Below, in pieces: positions 11,873 through 23,758 of a stretch of DNA of 64,000 bases. Position 1 is the stretch's first letter. Every line of letters starts with the position of its first letter. This DNA is from Combretum micranthum. Taxonomy: Eukaryota; Streptophyta; Magnoliopsida; Myrtales; Combretaceae. The translations under genes and the position numbers were made by a program. The notes under the pieces are model-generated. The model made no database searches. It saw only the letters and a program-made list of their open reading frames with translations, and was not told where the DNA came from. The stretch is taken from NCBI GenBank assembly GCA_024138025.1, contig JAMXBD010001033.1, positions 248,001-312,000 of the forward strand, read 5' to 3'.

Positions 11873-12079
11873 TATAAAACTGATAAACCTACTTATAAGC
11901 ATGTTTACAAGCTAACTTGCGAACTTATTCTCCAGTCTAAATGTGTGTATTCACAAGCCTAAACCAGAGCTTGGGCTTTGCTCATTTATTAACCAAGTTC
12001 AAACTAAGCCAATCTTAAAATGAGCGAAACTTGAGTAGCTCTCAAGTAGTTTCGCAAGTTTGTAACCCTATATGATATA

Positions 12080-13120
12080 CCCAAATATAAAAATGGATTT
12101 CTTATTACCTTACTTTTTTTTTTTCCATTTTATTCTTTCATTTTTCTTTAACATTCTATTCCTTCAATTTCAATCTCATTCCATTGCAGATAATTCATAT
12201 TATTAAATGTGACATAAGGGTTTTACTTTATTTTTTATTTTTTTCTTTATCTTTTGTGATTTTTATTGTTTTTAATTATATTATTTATCAATTATATTCA
12301 ATAACATTATTTATTGAATTGATTTTTATGGATCTTTCTCTTCCCTTTTCTTTCTATTTATTATATAAAAGGTTTGGTGGTTTCAACTAGAAGCCAGTAT
12401 ATGTTCCTGAAACTACAACTCGCTTATTGGGATATTACGCATCAACTAATTCTTGTTGGAGCAATAGTTGTTATGATTCTACACATTTAACTAATTTGAT
12501 GATCGATTATTCTAGTCTTTAGAAGTTTGTTATTTTATAGTTATTCTAGTCTTAGATGTCTTGATTTGTTGGAGTTAGTGGAGTTATTGATTTGTGTAGA
12601 TCATGGGTTCTTATAGGTCATATATTGGTATTGTTATCATTATGTATTTGTCTATGTAAAGGCCTTAAAGTTATGACTAAGAAGTAAAGTGTTCTGCTTT
12701 ATTGTTCACAATTCTACGGCGGCATGACCATTGAGAGTGAAAATGCATGAGGTGGCTACAAGTTCCTTTCCTCTTTAACCGATAGCTACAGATTGCAATT
12801 ATATCAATGGTTGTCCAGTACTTTAATGATCACTATAAGTCTATTAATCATTGGAGCATACTAAAATCTTTCTATGCCCAAACAAAAAGAGTAATGGGCA
12901 TTTATGACATACAGGATTCAAGAGTTACCAAAAGACACAACTTCAATGGATTCTAGTCTTCTAGAAAAACGGATCTGTAAGTTATAAAGATAGAGAACAT
13001 GAAAAGCAAAAGATGAACCATTTTATTTAGGTTATTGATTGTTTCATTTTGGAAACTATCCTTTATAAAGGAACCCCTTGGTATATTTGGGATTTTGCAA
13101 TCAATTGTAAAGCATGCTTA
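12080..13120. other. intergenic, possible old retroelement fragments
   Basis: A T-rich tract at 12110-12260 is followed by less AT-rich DNA (12400-13080) with short coding-like stretches and many stops. I could not assign a family. Confidence 0.3.
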
Positions 13121-13124
13121 GCTA

Positions 13125-13730
13125 GGACTATACAAAAAAAATCAATGAAATCAAAAACTGCACCCAAACTGAAAAACTAATTTGGAAAAAAGGTTAATCG
13201 GTCCATTAGCTTCGATTTAGCTTAGACTTTTTTTTTTTTTTTTTCTGTTTTTGGTTTCGATTTTATTTTATAATCACAAGAAACCAATGTTTTTGATTAA
13301 TCAATCCAATATTTATAAATATACATAATATTTATGTAATGCTGGTATTGAATTTTAAGCCTTATGAACTACTATTATACTTATATTCGTGAATTGTTGG
13401 TTTCATAGTTATTTGATTTGTTGATTTTAAAATTTTGAATGTAATTGTGTTATTTGACTTATTATTTTTGTAATTTTTTAATTTAATTATGAAACAAAAG
13501 AGTCTAATTTTTTATGGTTATATCTAAAAATACAGTTAATCACAACTTTTGATTAACCATTGTGTTCAATGGTTAAAAATTGAAAAAAAAAATAATCGAA
13601 AAAATAGTTAACGGTTAAGACATTAACCATTCATAATCGACCAGTTTCAAGTTAAGATATTAAAAAAGTGATCGTTATGGTTCAGTTCAAAAAATGAAGT
13701 CATAAACCGGTTCACTGAACCATGAATACC
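13125..13730. mobile_element. probable hAT-like non-autonomous element
   Basis: Both margins carry AACCGGTTCA/TTCAGTTC-type subterminal motifs in opposite orientation. The right margin read on the minus strand (GAAGGGTATTCATGGTTCAG) is close to the terminus of the well-bounded element at 52351 (TAGGGGTATTCATGGTTCGG). The left margin is less clear and I found no target duplication. Confidence 0.35.
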
Positions 13731-14044
13731 CTTCAAGTCTAGAAAAAGGATTTAGTTTAATGGAAATGAAAGATGGATAATTTGTCACCTGTTATTGTAC
13801 CAGAACAATAAAGACATGTAACAAGATGTGAGAAGTAGTTCATTAGTGTTAGACCTGTTATTGTACAAGGACAATACATCTATTTTTTCTTTGAATCGTG
13901 AATGGAAGTAAGTATCTGATCTAAGAATCACCTCACTATTTTCCCATAGCATCGTTGTCTTCTCTTCCCCTTCCAATACATTAGTTTGGCAATAGAATTG
14001 ACCAAAATTCAATTTTCTCTCCCAAAAAATGGTAATGGATTGTA

Positions 14045-14230
14045 ATTGGTTGTTTGGATGATCTATATAATATTTGTATCATATTTATTTCATATCGGTA
14101 TCTGGTCTATTTGATTTGTTTATAAATAAATATGTCTGTTTTTTATTGGTACCTATTTTTTACAAATAATTTGTTTGAAGACAATAAAAAGATGAAGCTA
14201 AAACGATAAAAAGATGACGAAACAAATAGA
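14045..14230. mobile_element. diverged Tourist-like MITE
   Basis: The left end TTGTTTGGATGATCTATAT, the central ACAAATAATTTGTTTGAAGAC and the right end ACGAAACAAATAG follow the order of the MITEs at 18657 and 36746, but with many differences and weak ends. Confidence 0.4.
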
Positions 14231-14465
14231 TTTTTAAACAGAAAGCTTCCTTTATTTTTTTTTTTTTCATCATATATCATAGCTATTGAGAAAGGGAAAA
14301 ATTGGTGTTTATAACATTAACTTAAAGGAGAAAAGCAGTTCAAATACTTAACATTGCACAACAGATGTAATGTGTGTGTCAAAATGATAAATTGGTGCTT
14401 TAATACATGTAATAATTACAAATAGAAGCTTGCATGTAAGGTTAATATTTAATTTAGAAGAAATA

Positions 14466-14625
14466 AGGGCTAATGTTTATGGTAACTGAACTTGTTTTAT
14501 TATAACAAAATATACCTAAATAAAATTTTTTCACAAATCAATACCTAAACTTCCTAAATTTTTCACCCATAGTACTTTTGGCCAGAATCCAGCCAAAATT
14601 CATGTTGACATAGCAAGAAATCTAT
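14466..14625 (+). repeat. left arm of a distant inverted repeat
   Basis: The segment includes AAAATATACCTAAATAAAAT, later CAATACCTAAACTT, and ends near CATGTTGACATAGCAAGAAA. It is an imperfect inverted copy of 19745-19940. It is either one end of a large element (about 5.5 kb) or one of two copies of a dispersed repeat. Confidence 0.45.
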
Positions 14626-14639
14626 ATTAAAAATTTTAT

Positions 14640-15960
14640 TTTTTCACATTAGCAAATTTATTTTTTTCTTTTTTCTTTTTACTTTTCTCCCTCTCTCTTT
14701 CTTCCCTCTCTCTCTATCACATGCCATCTCTCTCTCTTCCCTCTTCTTCTTCTCTCTCTATATCTTTCTTAACCAAAAAGGGAAAAAATCCTTTTAGCTA
14801 TTAAATCGAACAACACAAAAAAAAAATCGTTAATTTTTTTCTTCCTCCTCTTTTTTTTTTTTCTTTTCCCCCTTCTCTCTCTTTTCCAAATTGTAAAAAC
14901 ACCCAAAAATATAAACTTTTCATTTTCTCTTCCATAAACCAATCAATCATAAACAAAGATAAAAACTTTAAGCTTTTAAGATGGATCAAGATAAATTTCT
15001 TCCAAATTTTTTTTTTCATTTAGGATGAAAGTTCATACAAAAAAAGAGATTGTATTTCCATGAACAAGTTCTGATGTGCAAGCTCGTTGCCTCATCTCTT
15101 ACGTGACAATAATTTCCTCCATAACCAAAAACTAGAAATATGGCCAAAAATTCTCGTAGTGACCTTGACCTAGCTTAGAGTAAGAGAATAGGGATTTGAG
15201 GCATAATACATGACTCCACACAAGTCCTGTATTATGTTCAAAATGTGCAATGGAGTTGCATTATTTAACATCAATAAGGCCAAGATGACCCTCATTTTTT
15301 TGGGCTAGCATGCATCTTCCTAAATTATTTTGACTTTGAGTCTATCTTCACCACTTCCATTCCAAAAGTATCCATTTTCAGGACACTATTAAGCCATACA
15401 AACACTATAGACCAATACACTTTAGGTAGGAAGGAATAAAGAAAAAAAAAAAGTTTACAAGCTGCACTCTTTTTGCAAAAGAAAGGAACTTGCTTATACA
15501 ATGGTTAATACAAAGCTCATTCTATATGTGAACTCCAAGTATGTTGTCTTGGAAGGCTTTGAGTATATCAAAGCAAGAAGAAAATATCTAATAGGAAAGC
15601 TTCATATAGAGAAATTCACAACTGCAATAAATTGATTTTGAACTTCAAAAGACATTTCATCAATTTCGTTCTTGTCTTTGTTAGCTCTCAATGCTTCTTT
15701 CACTTGCGTTATGTTTGGATTGAGGGAAAGAAAGAGAAAGGAAAGAATTGGAAACGAAAGGATTCATTTCTTTTTGTTTTAATAAACAAAAATTCTTTCA
15801 TTTTCATTTTATCTTATTGTGTTGTCGGATTTCAAGGAAAGCTTGCATTTTGGGTTTTTGTTTTTAATTATTTTGATTTCTTTTAATAGGGGAAGAAGAA
15901 GAAGAGAGAGAAAGATTATGTGCAATAGAAAGGGAGCGGGCACAGTACCGAAAAAAAAAA
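14640..15960. repeat. CT-rich / GA-rich imperfect inverted-repeat region
   Basis: CT-rich sequence at 14660-14770 and 14830-14890 faces GA-rich sequence at 15715-15945. AATCTATATTAAAAA at 14621 pairs with TTTTTAATATAGATT near 15990. The pattern is that of a large foldback or MITE-type repeat. No coding content is recognised. Confidence 0.35.
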
Positions 15961-16529
15961 AAATAAATAAATATGTTGACGTGGATTTTTTAATATAGAT
16001 TCTGATAAGTATATTTAAGTCTTTATTTAAGATGGGAAATTGTGACATAATTGATATATTTTTATTAATCTCTATAAAGATTTGATACTTAATTTGATTA
16101 ATTTTTTATTTTAAGAGGTTAAAGATGATTTATGAGGTAAAATAGTAAAATTAATCATAATTAGTCAAGTCTCGGATGAAAATGAAGAAGTTAAGAAAAA
16201 GGAAAGAAGAGCACAAGATAATCAAAGTCACTATGTTTAGCTTATGTTTCACAATAAGGAAGATCCATGGTCGCGGAATAAGTTATTGATAGGGGTAATT
16301 TATACTTATTAGGGTCAAATTATGAATGAATATTACTTTAATTCATGTTTAATTCAAGAGGTTTGGTATTTAATTAGAAAATATATTCATTTCGGGTTTA
16401 AAAGGGAGAAACATCAACATATGATTTGAATTAAATAAGAATTAGAGTTCAACATGTCTCCAAGTAACATCACGCCCATGATAGGGACAATAATCTTTGA
16501 TCTTTTCAAATTAATATTTAAGAAGCTAT

Positions 16530-16960
16530 CACGGGCATAGTTCAGGAGAAAAGCACACATAGAAAAGATCACGACCCATGCTAAAGTCGTCATCTTGATA
16601 GTGATCTCCTCTAATCGAGCAACAAGGGATAATACGGCCGTTATGTGTTGATATGAAGGAGACCACAGAGGAGATAATGACCCATGTAACGACCGTGATC
16701 AAGACGGTGATCTCCACCAACCTTTGATATTAGCTTACGACCGTTATGCATAAGTATTCAATAAAGCACAGTGAAGATCACAACTCATGATACGGTCGTG
16801 ATCATCAAAGGACCAATTTGGAGAGTTACATGAAGATCTAATTACAGGCGTTATCATGAAGGAGATCACGGGCTCCATCACGACTTTTATCTGCCTTGGA
16901 TAATTGCTTCCGATGATATAACGGGCTATGTAACGGCCATAATGGCGGTTATTTGTAGGA
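16530..16960. repeat. imperfect repeats of GATCACGACC..ACGGTCGTGATC motifs, probable LTR remnant
   Basis: At least six dispersed, often palindromic variants of ATGATACGGTCGTGATCATC / GATCACGACCCATG occur with spacings of about 60-110 bp. The GC content is higher than that of neighbouring DNA. A CACACC/ATCATTCATCATCTG-type tract follows, then a possible polyadenylation zone near 17150. I read this as part of an old LTR, but no partner was found. Confidence 0.35.
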
Positions 16961-17569
16961 TATTTTCACACCATTTCAAATCTAAACACCTTTTTGAAGA
17001 GGAACAAAGGTCAATTGATGCACATCTTCACCTATTATACGCACTCAATGGAGGATGCATATAAATAGTCATGTGAACATTACAAGAGGGGGAAATTATT
17101 CACCAATCATTATCATTCAGACACCACATTTGATCATTCATCATCTGTTATCTTTGTAATCTTACAAAAAGTATCTTCTGTGTATAGGAGAGTATATATA
17201 CAAGTAAACTGGAATGTCATTGTATCAACATCTTCAAGTGAATCCATTTATAAGGGTTGTTTTCTATGTTTTATTCTCTTAAGTTCTACTTTTATTGTGT
17301 TATGTTATTTTCTTACATCATGCATGGGTAATAGTTGGGGCTTGCAAAACCTTGTTTATCATGTACATATATGGGCTAAATTAGTTGTTGTTGATTTTGC
17401 TAATCCCTATATGTGTTTAAGCATCCTAATTCTAAGTAGTGCACGACTTAGGGTTAGACTAGATTTCCACAAGATACGATTGAGAAATTTATTTATGGGA
17501 TAGATCTAGACTATAGGAAGAAGTTGCTCATGCTCTTAGAGATAAGTTCGTGAAACTTTCTGCATATAA

Positions 17570-17735
17570 TTGGAAATTACTTTGGGATTATATTCTTAAT
17601 GCGAACTTAATCTACTGTTAATTAGGAAGAGATTCCAGTTCAACAAGTCTAAGATTAGGGTTCAATAGTCTTGAGAGAGATATTGATCTATTTGGTGAAA
17701 TCTTGTGGTTAGGAAAAGCACAACAAATAATAATA
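17570..17735 (+). repeat. diverged direct repeat, copy 1
   Basis: Shares order and wording with 19250-19415: CTTAATGCGA, TTAATTAGGAAGAGATTC, ATTAGGGTTCAATAGTCTTG, GATATTGAT and a closing GGTTAGGAAAAGCAC. Similarity continues more weakly to about 18000. Confidence 0.5.
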
Positions 17736-18656
17736 GTATAGTACATGTTAATTCATTAGTGAAGTAAGTCTAATGTGTTTGTTGATTATTAGAGTAATTT
17801 TGATTCGTTTATTACTTTAGTGAATATAACTATAGTTTGTAATCAATTTAATAGATTAATTATAATTTTCTAATTCAATTTAATTTGCTAGATAATAATC
17901 AATAAGGTGAGTATTAGTACTTGTCGAGGACCCTAAGGAATACAACTCTATAGTTTGTTCCTATACTACATCTGATAGGGATACTTGCTTAGCACTAACA
18001 AATCCATAGCAATAGGTCATGGTATTGAATTAGTAAAACTCGGTAAAAAATAAGTGCATTAGTTGTGTTCGATGCAATGAAAGTCAAGGAGTTAGATGAC
18101 TAATTATAATAATTCATGTTTAAGCCGTGTTTTTTTGGAGATGCAAAAGAGAAGATACAAAGAGGTCTATGGTTAAATATGCTAAGTCGTGTTTTAATCG
18201 TGTAAGTTTGGGAATCACGAAAATAATGAACTAAAGAGGTCCACGGGTTAATACTTCCTCTCGTGTTTATACTGTGCTATCATATAGTTGAAGTATTATT
18301 TAAGACTCAAAGAGAAACATAGGATATTACTTTAAGTAGTGTGTATGACATATTCTATTTCGATTGAAGATTTTAAAGAGGTTAGAAAGATACACGATTG
18401 ATTCAAGTTACTTGTGTACAAACCGTAGAGATCAGATATTGTATGAAGCTTATCCTATTTTGAAGATATCGTTTAAAGATTAATATTTATTCGAAATTTG
18501 TGGGATTGAATAGGGCTTTGATGTCTATAAGTAGGTCCTAGAACAGAGTTTAATATAGAAGGACATAAAAATTGCATATTTCCTACATTGTATCTTAGAT
18601 TCTTGTCTAGGGCTTCAAATAGAGCAAGTCAAGAAGATAAGGGATTGAAATATGAT

Positions 18657-18888
18657 GGGTCTGTTTGGATTATCTGTTTTTCATCTGTATCTGTATCTTT
18701 TTTAAAATAATATGTGTAAATATATCCGATTTGCATCTAAATTTTATCTATATTTGTTCTATTTGATCTTTTGATGAGAACTGTCAACTTTTTTTTTATC
18801 TATATCTATTTTTTGATAAATAATTTGTTAGCAAAAAGTTTGAAAAAGTGTCTGTATCTGTCGGAATAAAGCCAAAACAAACAGACCC
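18657..18888 (+). mobile_element. Tourist-like MITE (Harbinger-derived), copy A
   Basis: Non-autonomous 232-bp element. The left end GGGTCTGTTTGGATTATCTG plus TTTTTCATCTGTATCTGTAT matches the right end of the Harbinger element at 27827 read on the minus strand. The right end CAAAACAAACAGACCC is its imperfect inverted partner. The interior is AT-rich and non-coding. The flanks do not give a clear TTA/TAA duplication. Confidence 0.75.
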
Positions 18889-19249
18889 ATCATTGTTTTC
18901 AAAGGTGTATTCTTTCTTTACTCTCATGTCCTATTTTGCTTTGTAGTTTTGTAACGGAGGAGTAGAGACTTGTACTCTAAGTGTTAATAAACCGTAGAAT
19001 TTACTATATAATCATGTACTTAATGTCGATTCAATGAAGTTATATGTTTTCTTGATTCTGATTATGCGTACTTTAATGTTTCTCGAGTTGGTATATCCAT
19101 AATATTTATTCTTGACTAATTTTATATTTGTTAATCAATGGATTACTTGTATAAAAAAAAAAAAAATCTAACATAATTAGAGAGGTTTGTTTGCAATCCT
19201 AGATATAAGACAACAAAAATCTTATGTATCAAATTGGATGAGAATTTGA

Positions 19250-19415
19250 TTTAATATGCGATTCACAAGACTTTAATGCGATTCTTGGATTGTTATTAAT
19301 TAGGAAGATATTCGAATAGACAAATTCAAGGATTAGGAATTGATAGTCTTGATAAAAATATCAATTTAATTAAGGAATATTGTGGCGCTTAGGAAAATGG
19401 AAAATAATAATCAAC
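19250..19415 (+). repeat. diverged direct repeat, copy 2
   Basis: Counterpart of 17570-17735: TTTAATGCGA, TTAATTAGGAAGATATTC, ATTAGGAATTGATAGTCTTG, AATATCAAT and GCTTAGGAAAATGG. The spacing of about 1.68 kb would fit two copies of a retroelement segment with the MITE at 18657 inserted between. Confidence 0.5.
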
Positions 19416-19744
19416 ATTTAACCATCCTTAGAAGATAAACCTAGTAGTTTGTTGTGGGGATTTAATACTTAGCTGGTGTTAATGATGTTATGACTAATCT
19501 TTTATTATCTTGATTTTTTATTGTGATAGTAATAGAATAGATAATTAGATTATATTGGTAACAAAAATAAGTAGTTAATAATTTTGAATTGATTAATAGG
19601 TTGGATAATTAAAAAGAAAGTTAAGACTAGTAATTTAAGATCCATGTGGGATGATAGCTATGCTGGATTGACTATACTATAATTGATAGATATACTTACT
19701 TATAATATTGACCGTAGGATAGTTATTGATGCAGATTTCATTGG

Positions 19745-19940
19745 TTATTATGATCAATAAACAGATTTCCTGTCATGTCAGTATATCACTAAACTTTTGG
19801 TTGAATTTCAACAAAAAATACCGTGAGTGAAAGATTTAAAAGGCTTAGATATTTTCTCATGAGAAAATTTTATTTAGGTATATTTTTATTATAATAAAAG
19901 TTCATGTACCATTAGTGAAATTAACCCAAGAAAATTATGG
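19745..19940 (-). repeat. right arm of a distant inverted repeat
   Basis: Inverted, diverged copy of 14466-14625; the shared core is ATTTTATTTAGGTATATTTT in this orientation. Confidence 0.45.
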
Positions 19941-21100
19941 TTAAAAAAAAAATATTACTACATCCACCCCCTCGATAATCCATCAATTTTTCTTTAAGTG
20001 ATCATTTTTAAATATAATATGTCATCTATGTAGGTTTAATCAATTTTAACCAATATTGTTAGAACATGTTGACTCGATTTATTCAATCCATATGAAATAG
20101 ACTTGACCAAAGGAATAGTCTGGTTCAGTTCAGTTTTATTGTCCTGCATACTCTAGCCTGTTTAGATGGTCTTATCTGCAGGTTTGACGATATTGATTTT
20201 AACTAAATAACATGGATACATAGATGATGCACGCACTGGTGGTGGTGGGAGCCTCGCAACGTCTATTTCAGGCTGATCAATAAAATTAAACAATGAAGAC
20301 CCACCACACCATGTGATTGTGAGCCTTGATACGTGGATGTATCAAACATGATTAATCAGAAGTGGGCTGTGAGAATGAGCAACAACAAAATGAAACACGA
20401 CATCAAAATTGTCCTAGTCTTGGAACCCAACAACCTTGTCCTTGTACGCATTCACAGGGGTTTTTTGCAGGTGTCACATCCTTTTCTGTTTTCTCCTTGT
20501 TGGCTCTGTCCTGGAATCACAGTCTTGGAGGTAACATCCAATAATATTTATGTATACCTAGTTAACTTAGCAATGATATAGTAAAATAATTTCATTATCA
20601 GTTTACACTTTATTTTATGCCTTCTCGAAGATATCCATACCCATTAATGGTGTTGTCCGGAAGTTCATTATTATTTTTAAATTTAAGTATTTAAAAATTA
20701 GGATTATCTCAAAATTCTTTCCTTGTAAGTGGCATCTTACTTTTTAGTGGGGAAAAACAGAAAAAAAGCCGCATCGTACTTAAACTACCAAACCATTTTT
20801 TTTTTTTTTTTGTTGGGGAGGGGTTGTTTAATATAATAGATAGACTATAGGGCGACTCTCCCTTTCTTGAACGCAAAGATCAGCAAGCTTTGTCAGTGAA
20901 CTTGGTTAGCTTTAGCTTAGCATAAAAATAATATATTGTGATTGGAATAAACTCCAATTCTTTTATACGGGTCTGTTTGACAACAAACTTTTTGATGTCT
21001 TTTTGGATCTTTTTTAAAAAGCATGTTTGAGAAAAAAAGACATTTGAAAAACGTGACTGCCATTTTACACACATATCCTCAATAGAATGAATTAATTCCA
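19941..21100. other. intergenic, no supported gene
   Basis: Contains a moderately GC-rich stretch (20220-20540) that may be an old gene or promoter fragment, a T run at 20799-20811 and, at 20969, the motif GGGTCTGTTTGACAACAAAC, which resembles the terminal sequence of the Harbinger/MITE family in this window. Confidence 0.35.
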
Positions 21101-21324
21101 CTTTTACCCTTGAGAGATTGTAGCCTCTGCACGTCAGGAATCCTCACAGCAAGAGGGAAATCAATTTGCAGCTCCAAATCTGCAACGAATCCCATCTTCC
21201 TCCCACATCTGCCTTCCTCAGTGCATATTCCCTCTTGCCTCTGCCGAATTTCCATCACTCACAAGGGAAACAATCCTTCGTTTTTGGACTACAAATCATG
21301 GCTTCCAACTGCACACACACACAG

Positions 21325-21338
21325 AGATAGAGAGACAA

Positions 21339-21369
<31 letters not shown>

Positions 21370-21374
21370 GAGAG
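21325..21374. repeat. (GA)n microsatellite
   Basis: An interrupted GA run that includes GAGAGAGAGAGAGAGAGGGA. Typical of plant promoters and 5' leaders. Confidence 0.85.
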
Positions 21375-21485
21375 CGGGACGGAGAAGGAGACGGAACACA
21401 GTGACGTCGCAGGAGGAGGAGGACGACATGGTTGCTACCCATTGTTGTTTACAAGGAGACCTTCTCCATTAACGATACTCAGTAA

Positions 21486-21593
<108 letters not shown>

Positions 21594-23306
21594 TCCACTG
21601 TTGTATGTGTATGCCTCGTACTTCCCAGTTTGAATGTTTCGCTATCCACAACTCTTTGGCATGCATGGAAATGATATCTTCTCTGTCAAAATGGTTTGTT
21701 AAGATTAGAGCCATCTATTACTGTTGATAACAAAATTGAAAATATCAGAAAACATAAAGGCTGCCTTGGGTAAATTTAGAAAAGAAAATAAAAAACTGTT
21801 GATGAAGATTCAGCGGCTTCAAATGGTCAATTTTGATTATTGTACCATATGATATAGAACAGACTGGCTTCGGGCTTTTCAGTGGTGCTTTGAAATATTT
21901 GGGGGTTAAAACAATGTTTTAGTGTTTTAATAATACATAATTCACTTTACACTGAATCATAGAAACAGCTTTTAAGCAGATTGGTTAATCTAGTCTCATT
22001 TAATGTGACATTAAGATTATATTTCATCATACAAACACACTTTGTAATACACCTTGTAACTTAACAATTCAGTGATACATTGTTATCAGTGGCACATGGG
22101 CTTAGAGCTGGTGAAAATGGTGTAAAAAAACTTGTCTTTTTGTTTTGGTGTTTCATGGAAGACTTTTGACTGTGGATAAGTTACTGATATCGAAAGTTGC
22201 TTCCTTCAATGTCTGTCATTTATTCTCATGTGAGGAGGAATCCATTAACACTTGCTTTGAGTGCTTATACTCAATAGAGATCTGGTGCTCAGTCCTAGTG
22301 AATGTATGAGGCCCAACTGATCTGGCAAAGTGGATAGACCTACTGGCATTGCCGAGTTCTGGGGTTAGGAATCTCAATCATGAAGTTTGGAAGAAGCAAG
22401 CATCAGTGGTCTCAGTATACCTCCTTGAGAGGAAAATAAATGATCAAAGGGTTGGAGGTGCTGTTAGTTATAGTTAGACACTTTTCAAGAAAGTCCTAAA
22501 TATTGTTTTTGCTTCTAGATGAGTGCAGTGTTATTAAAGCTGATTATTGGCCTATATTAGTCCCTATGATTAACTTCTGAATATTGATTTCCGCTTTGTA
22601 TTTTAACCTCCCCATCTCCTTGTGCGGACTATTTGTTTTTTCTTTATGAAATTTATCAATTTACAAGAAAATAGAAAAAACTCTTTGCAGCACAGATGTT
22701 GAGGTTTGCAAAGCACTTAAGATATAAAAAATTGTACAAATTGATGTTGCATGCCCAGTTAGAGTATGCAAATGAAAGTCCATTGTATTGTGTAAGGAGG
22801 TAATTAGAGTGAGATTCTGCCATGGTGTGTGGCAAATCACTTCCCATGACAAACAAATTGGCTGGCCTCTTCTATTAGTTGATGAGAAGGTTACAGAGCT
22901 GATGGAGAACCTAGTTAACTTTATGGGACATTGTTTTTTCAAGAGTTGATGCTGCTGCTGCTCTATGCTGTAGAGATTGAAAATGGTAATTTGGTAAACC
23001 ATGGCTGTTTGATGTGAACAGCAACTAGATCCTACCATCGAAGTCATTCTATTTTAAAGTTGAATAAAACTGATGTTTACTTTCACTTGGGAGTTTACCT
23101 GTGGCCTCGTTGTGGGGATGGCTATATTAGGCAGGATTTTTGTAAATGATAATTTCACAAGAATGGCAATTGTTGGTTTGTATTGTTTTTGTATGGCCAA
23201 GACAAGAACAAGAGAATTTAGCATCGGTTTTCCTTTTAGGCAAATATAAGTAAAAACGTGGTTCCTATAATTTTAAAGGCACATGATTTCAAATGAATTA
23301 TTTAAA

Positions 23307-23345
23307 AAAAAAAAAGAAAAAGAAAGAAAGAAAGAAAGAAAAAGA
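23307..23345. repeat. (AAAG)n microsatellite
   Basis: An A-rich start followed by four to five GAAA units. Confidence 0.8.
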
Positions 23346-23758
23346 ATGTTTGCTTGGCCTAATAATTGAGTTTTGTTTTTCTTATTTAAACTCATGGTAA
23401 TATTGTATAACATTGTTCAGTCTGTGAACTTACATTTTAGTCAATTCTGTGCAATGAGTGAAAGTTAATCTTCTAATTGATGATATGATTCCTGGTATGA
23501 ATACCTTATATATGCTGCTCGATGTAACAAACCTACTTTTTACTAAACTGTGCAGGCATATGATTAAAAAAAGAAGCAAAGAAGCCTTTATTGCATTCAA
23601 AGAAGCTTTGAAGTTCAAGTTAGGCCTTTCCCTTTAACTAAAGTGTCTTCAACTCTTTTTTTTACCCCTCAATGCTATTGCAACTGCAGTGTTGAGATTT
23701 TTCTACTTTGCATAATTTATGATAAATTTTGCATTATTACTAACAAATTATTTGACAG

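Larger units (their letters stand above)
10889..12075. mobile_element. hAT-like non-autonomous element, containing nested elements
   Basis: The left end begins near 10890 with TAAGGCTGCAAACTCGAGCT. The right end, read on the minus strand from about 12072, is TAGGGTTACAAACTTGCGAA. These form an imperfect terminal inverted repeat of the common plant hAT type, and the subterminal zones are full of GAGCTYGAGTT-type motifs on both sides. No transposase is present. I could not find a convincing 8-bp target duplication, so the ends may be off by a few bases. Two further inverted-repeat units sit inside. Confidence 0.5.
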
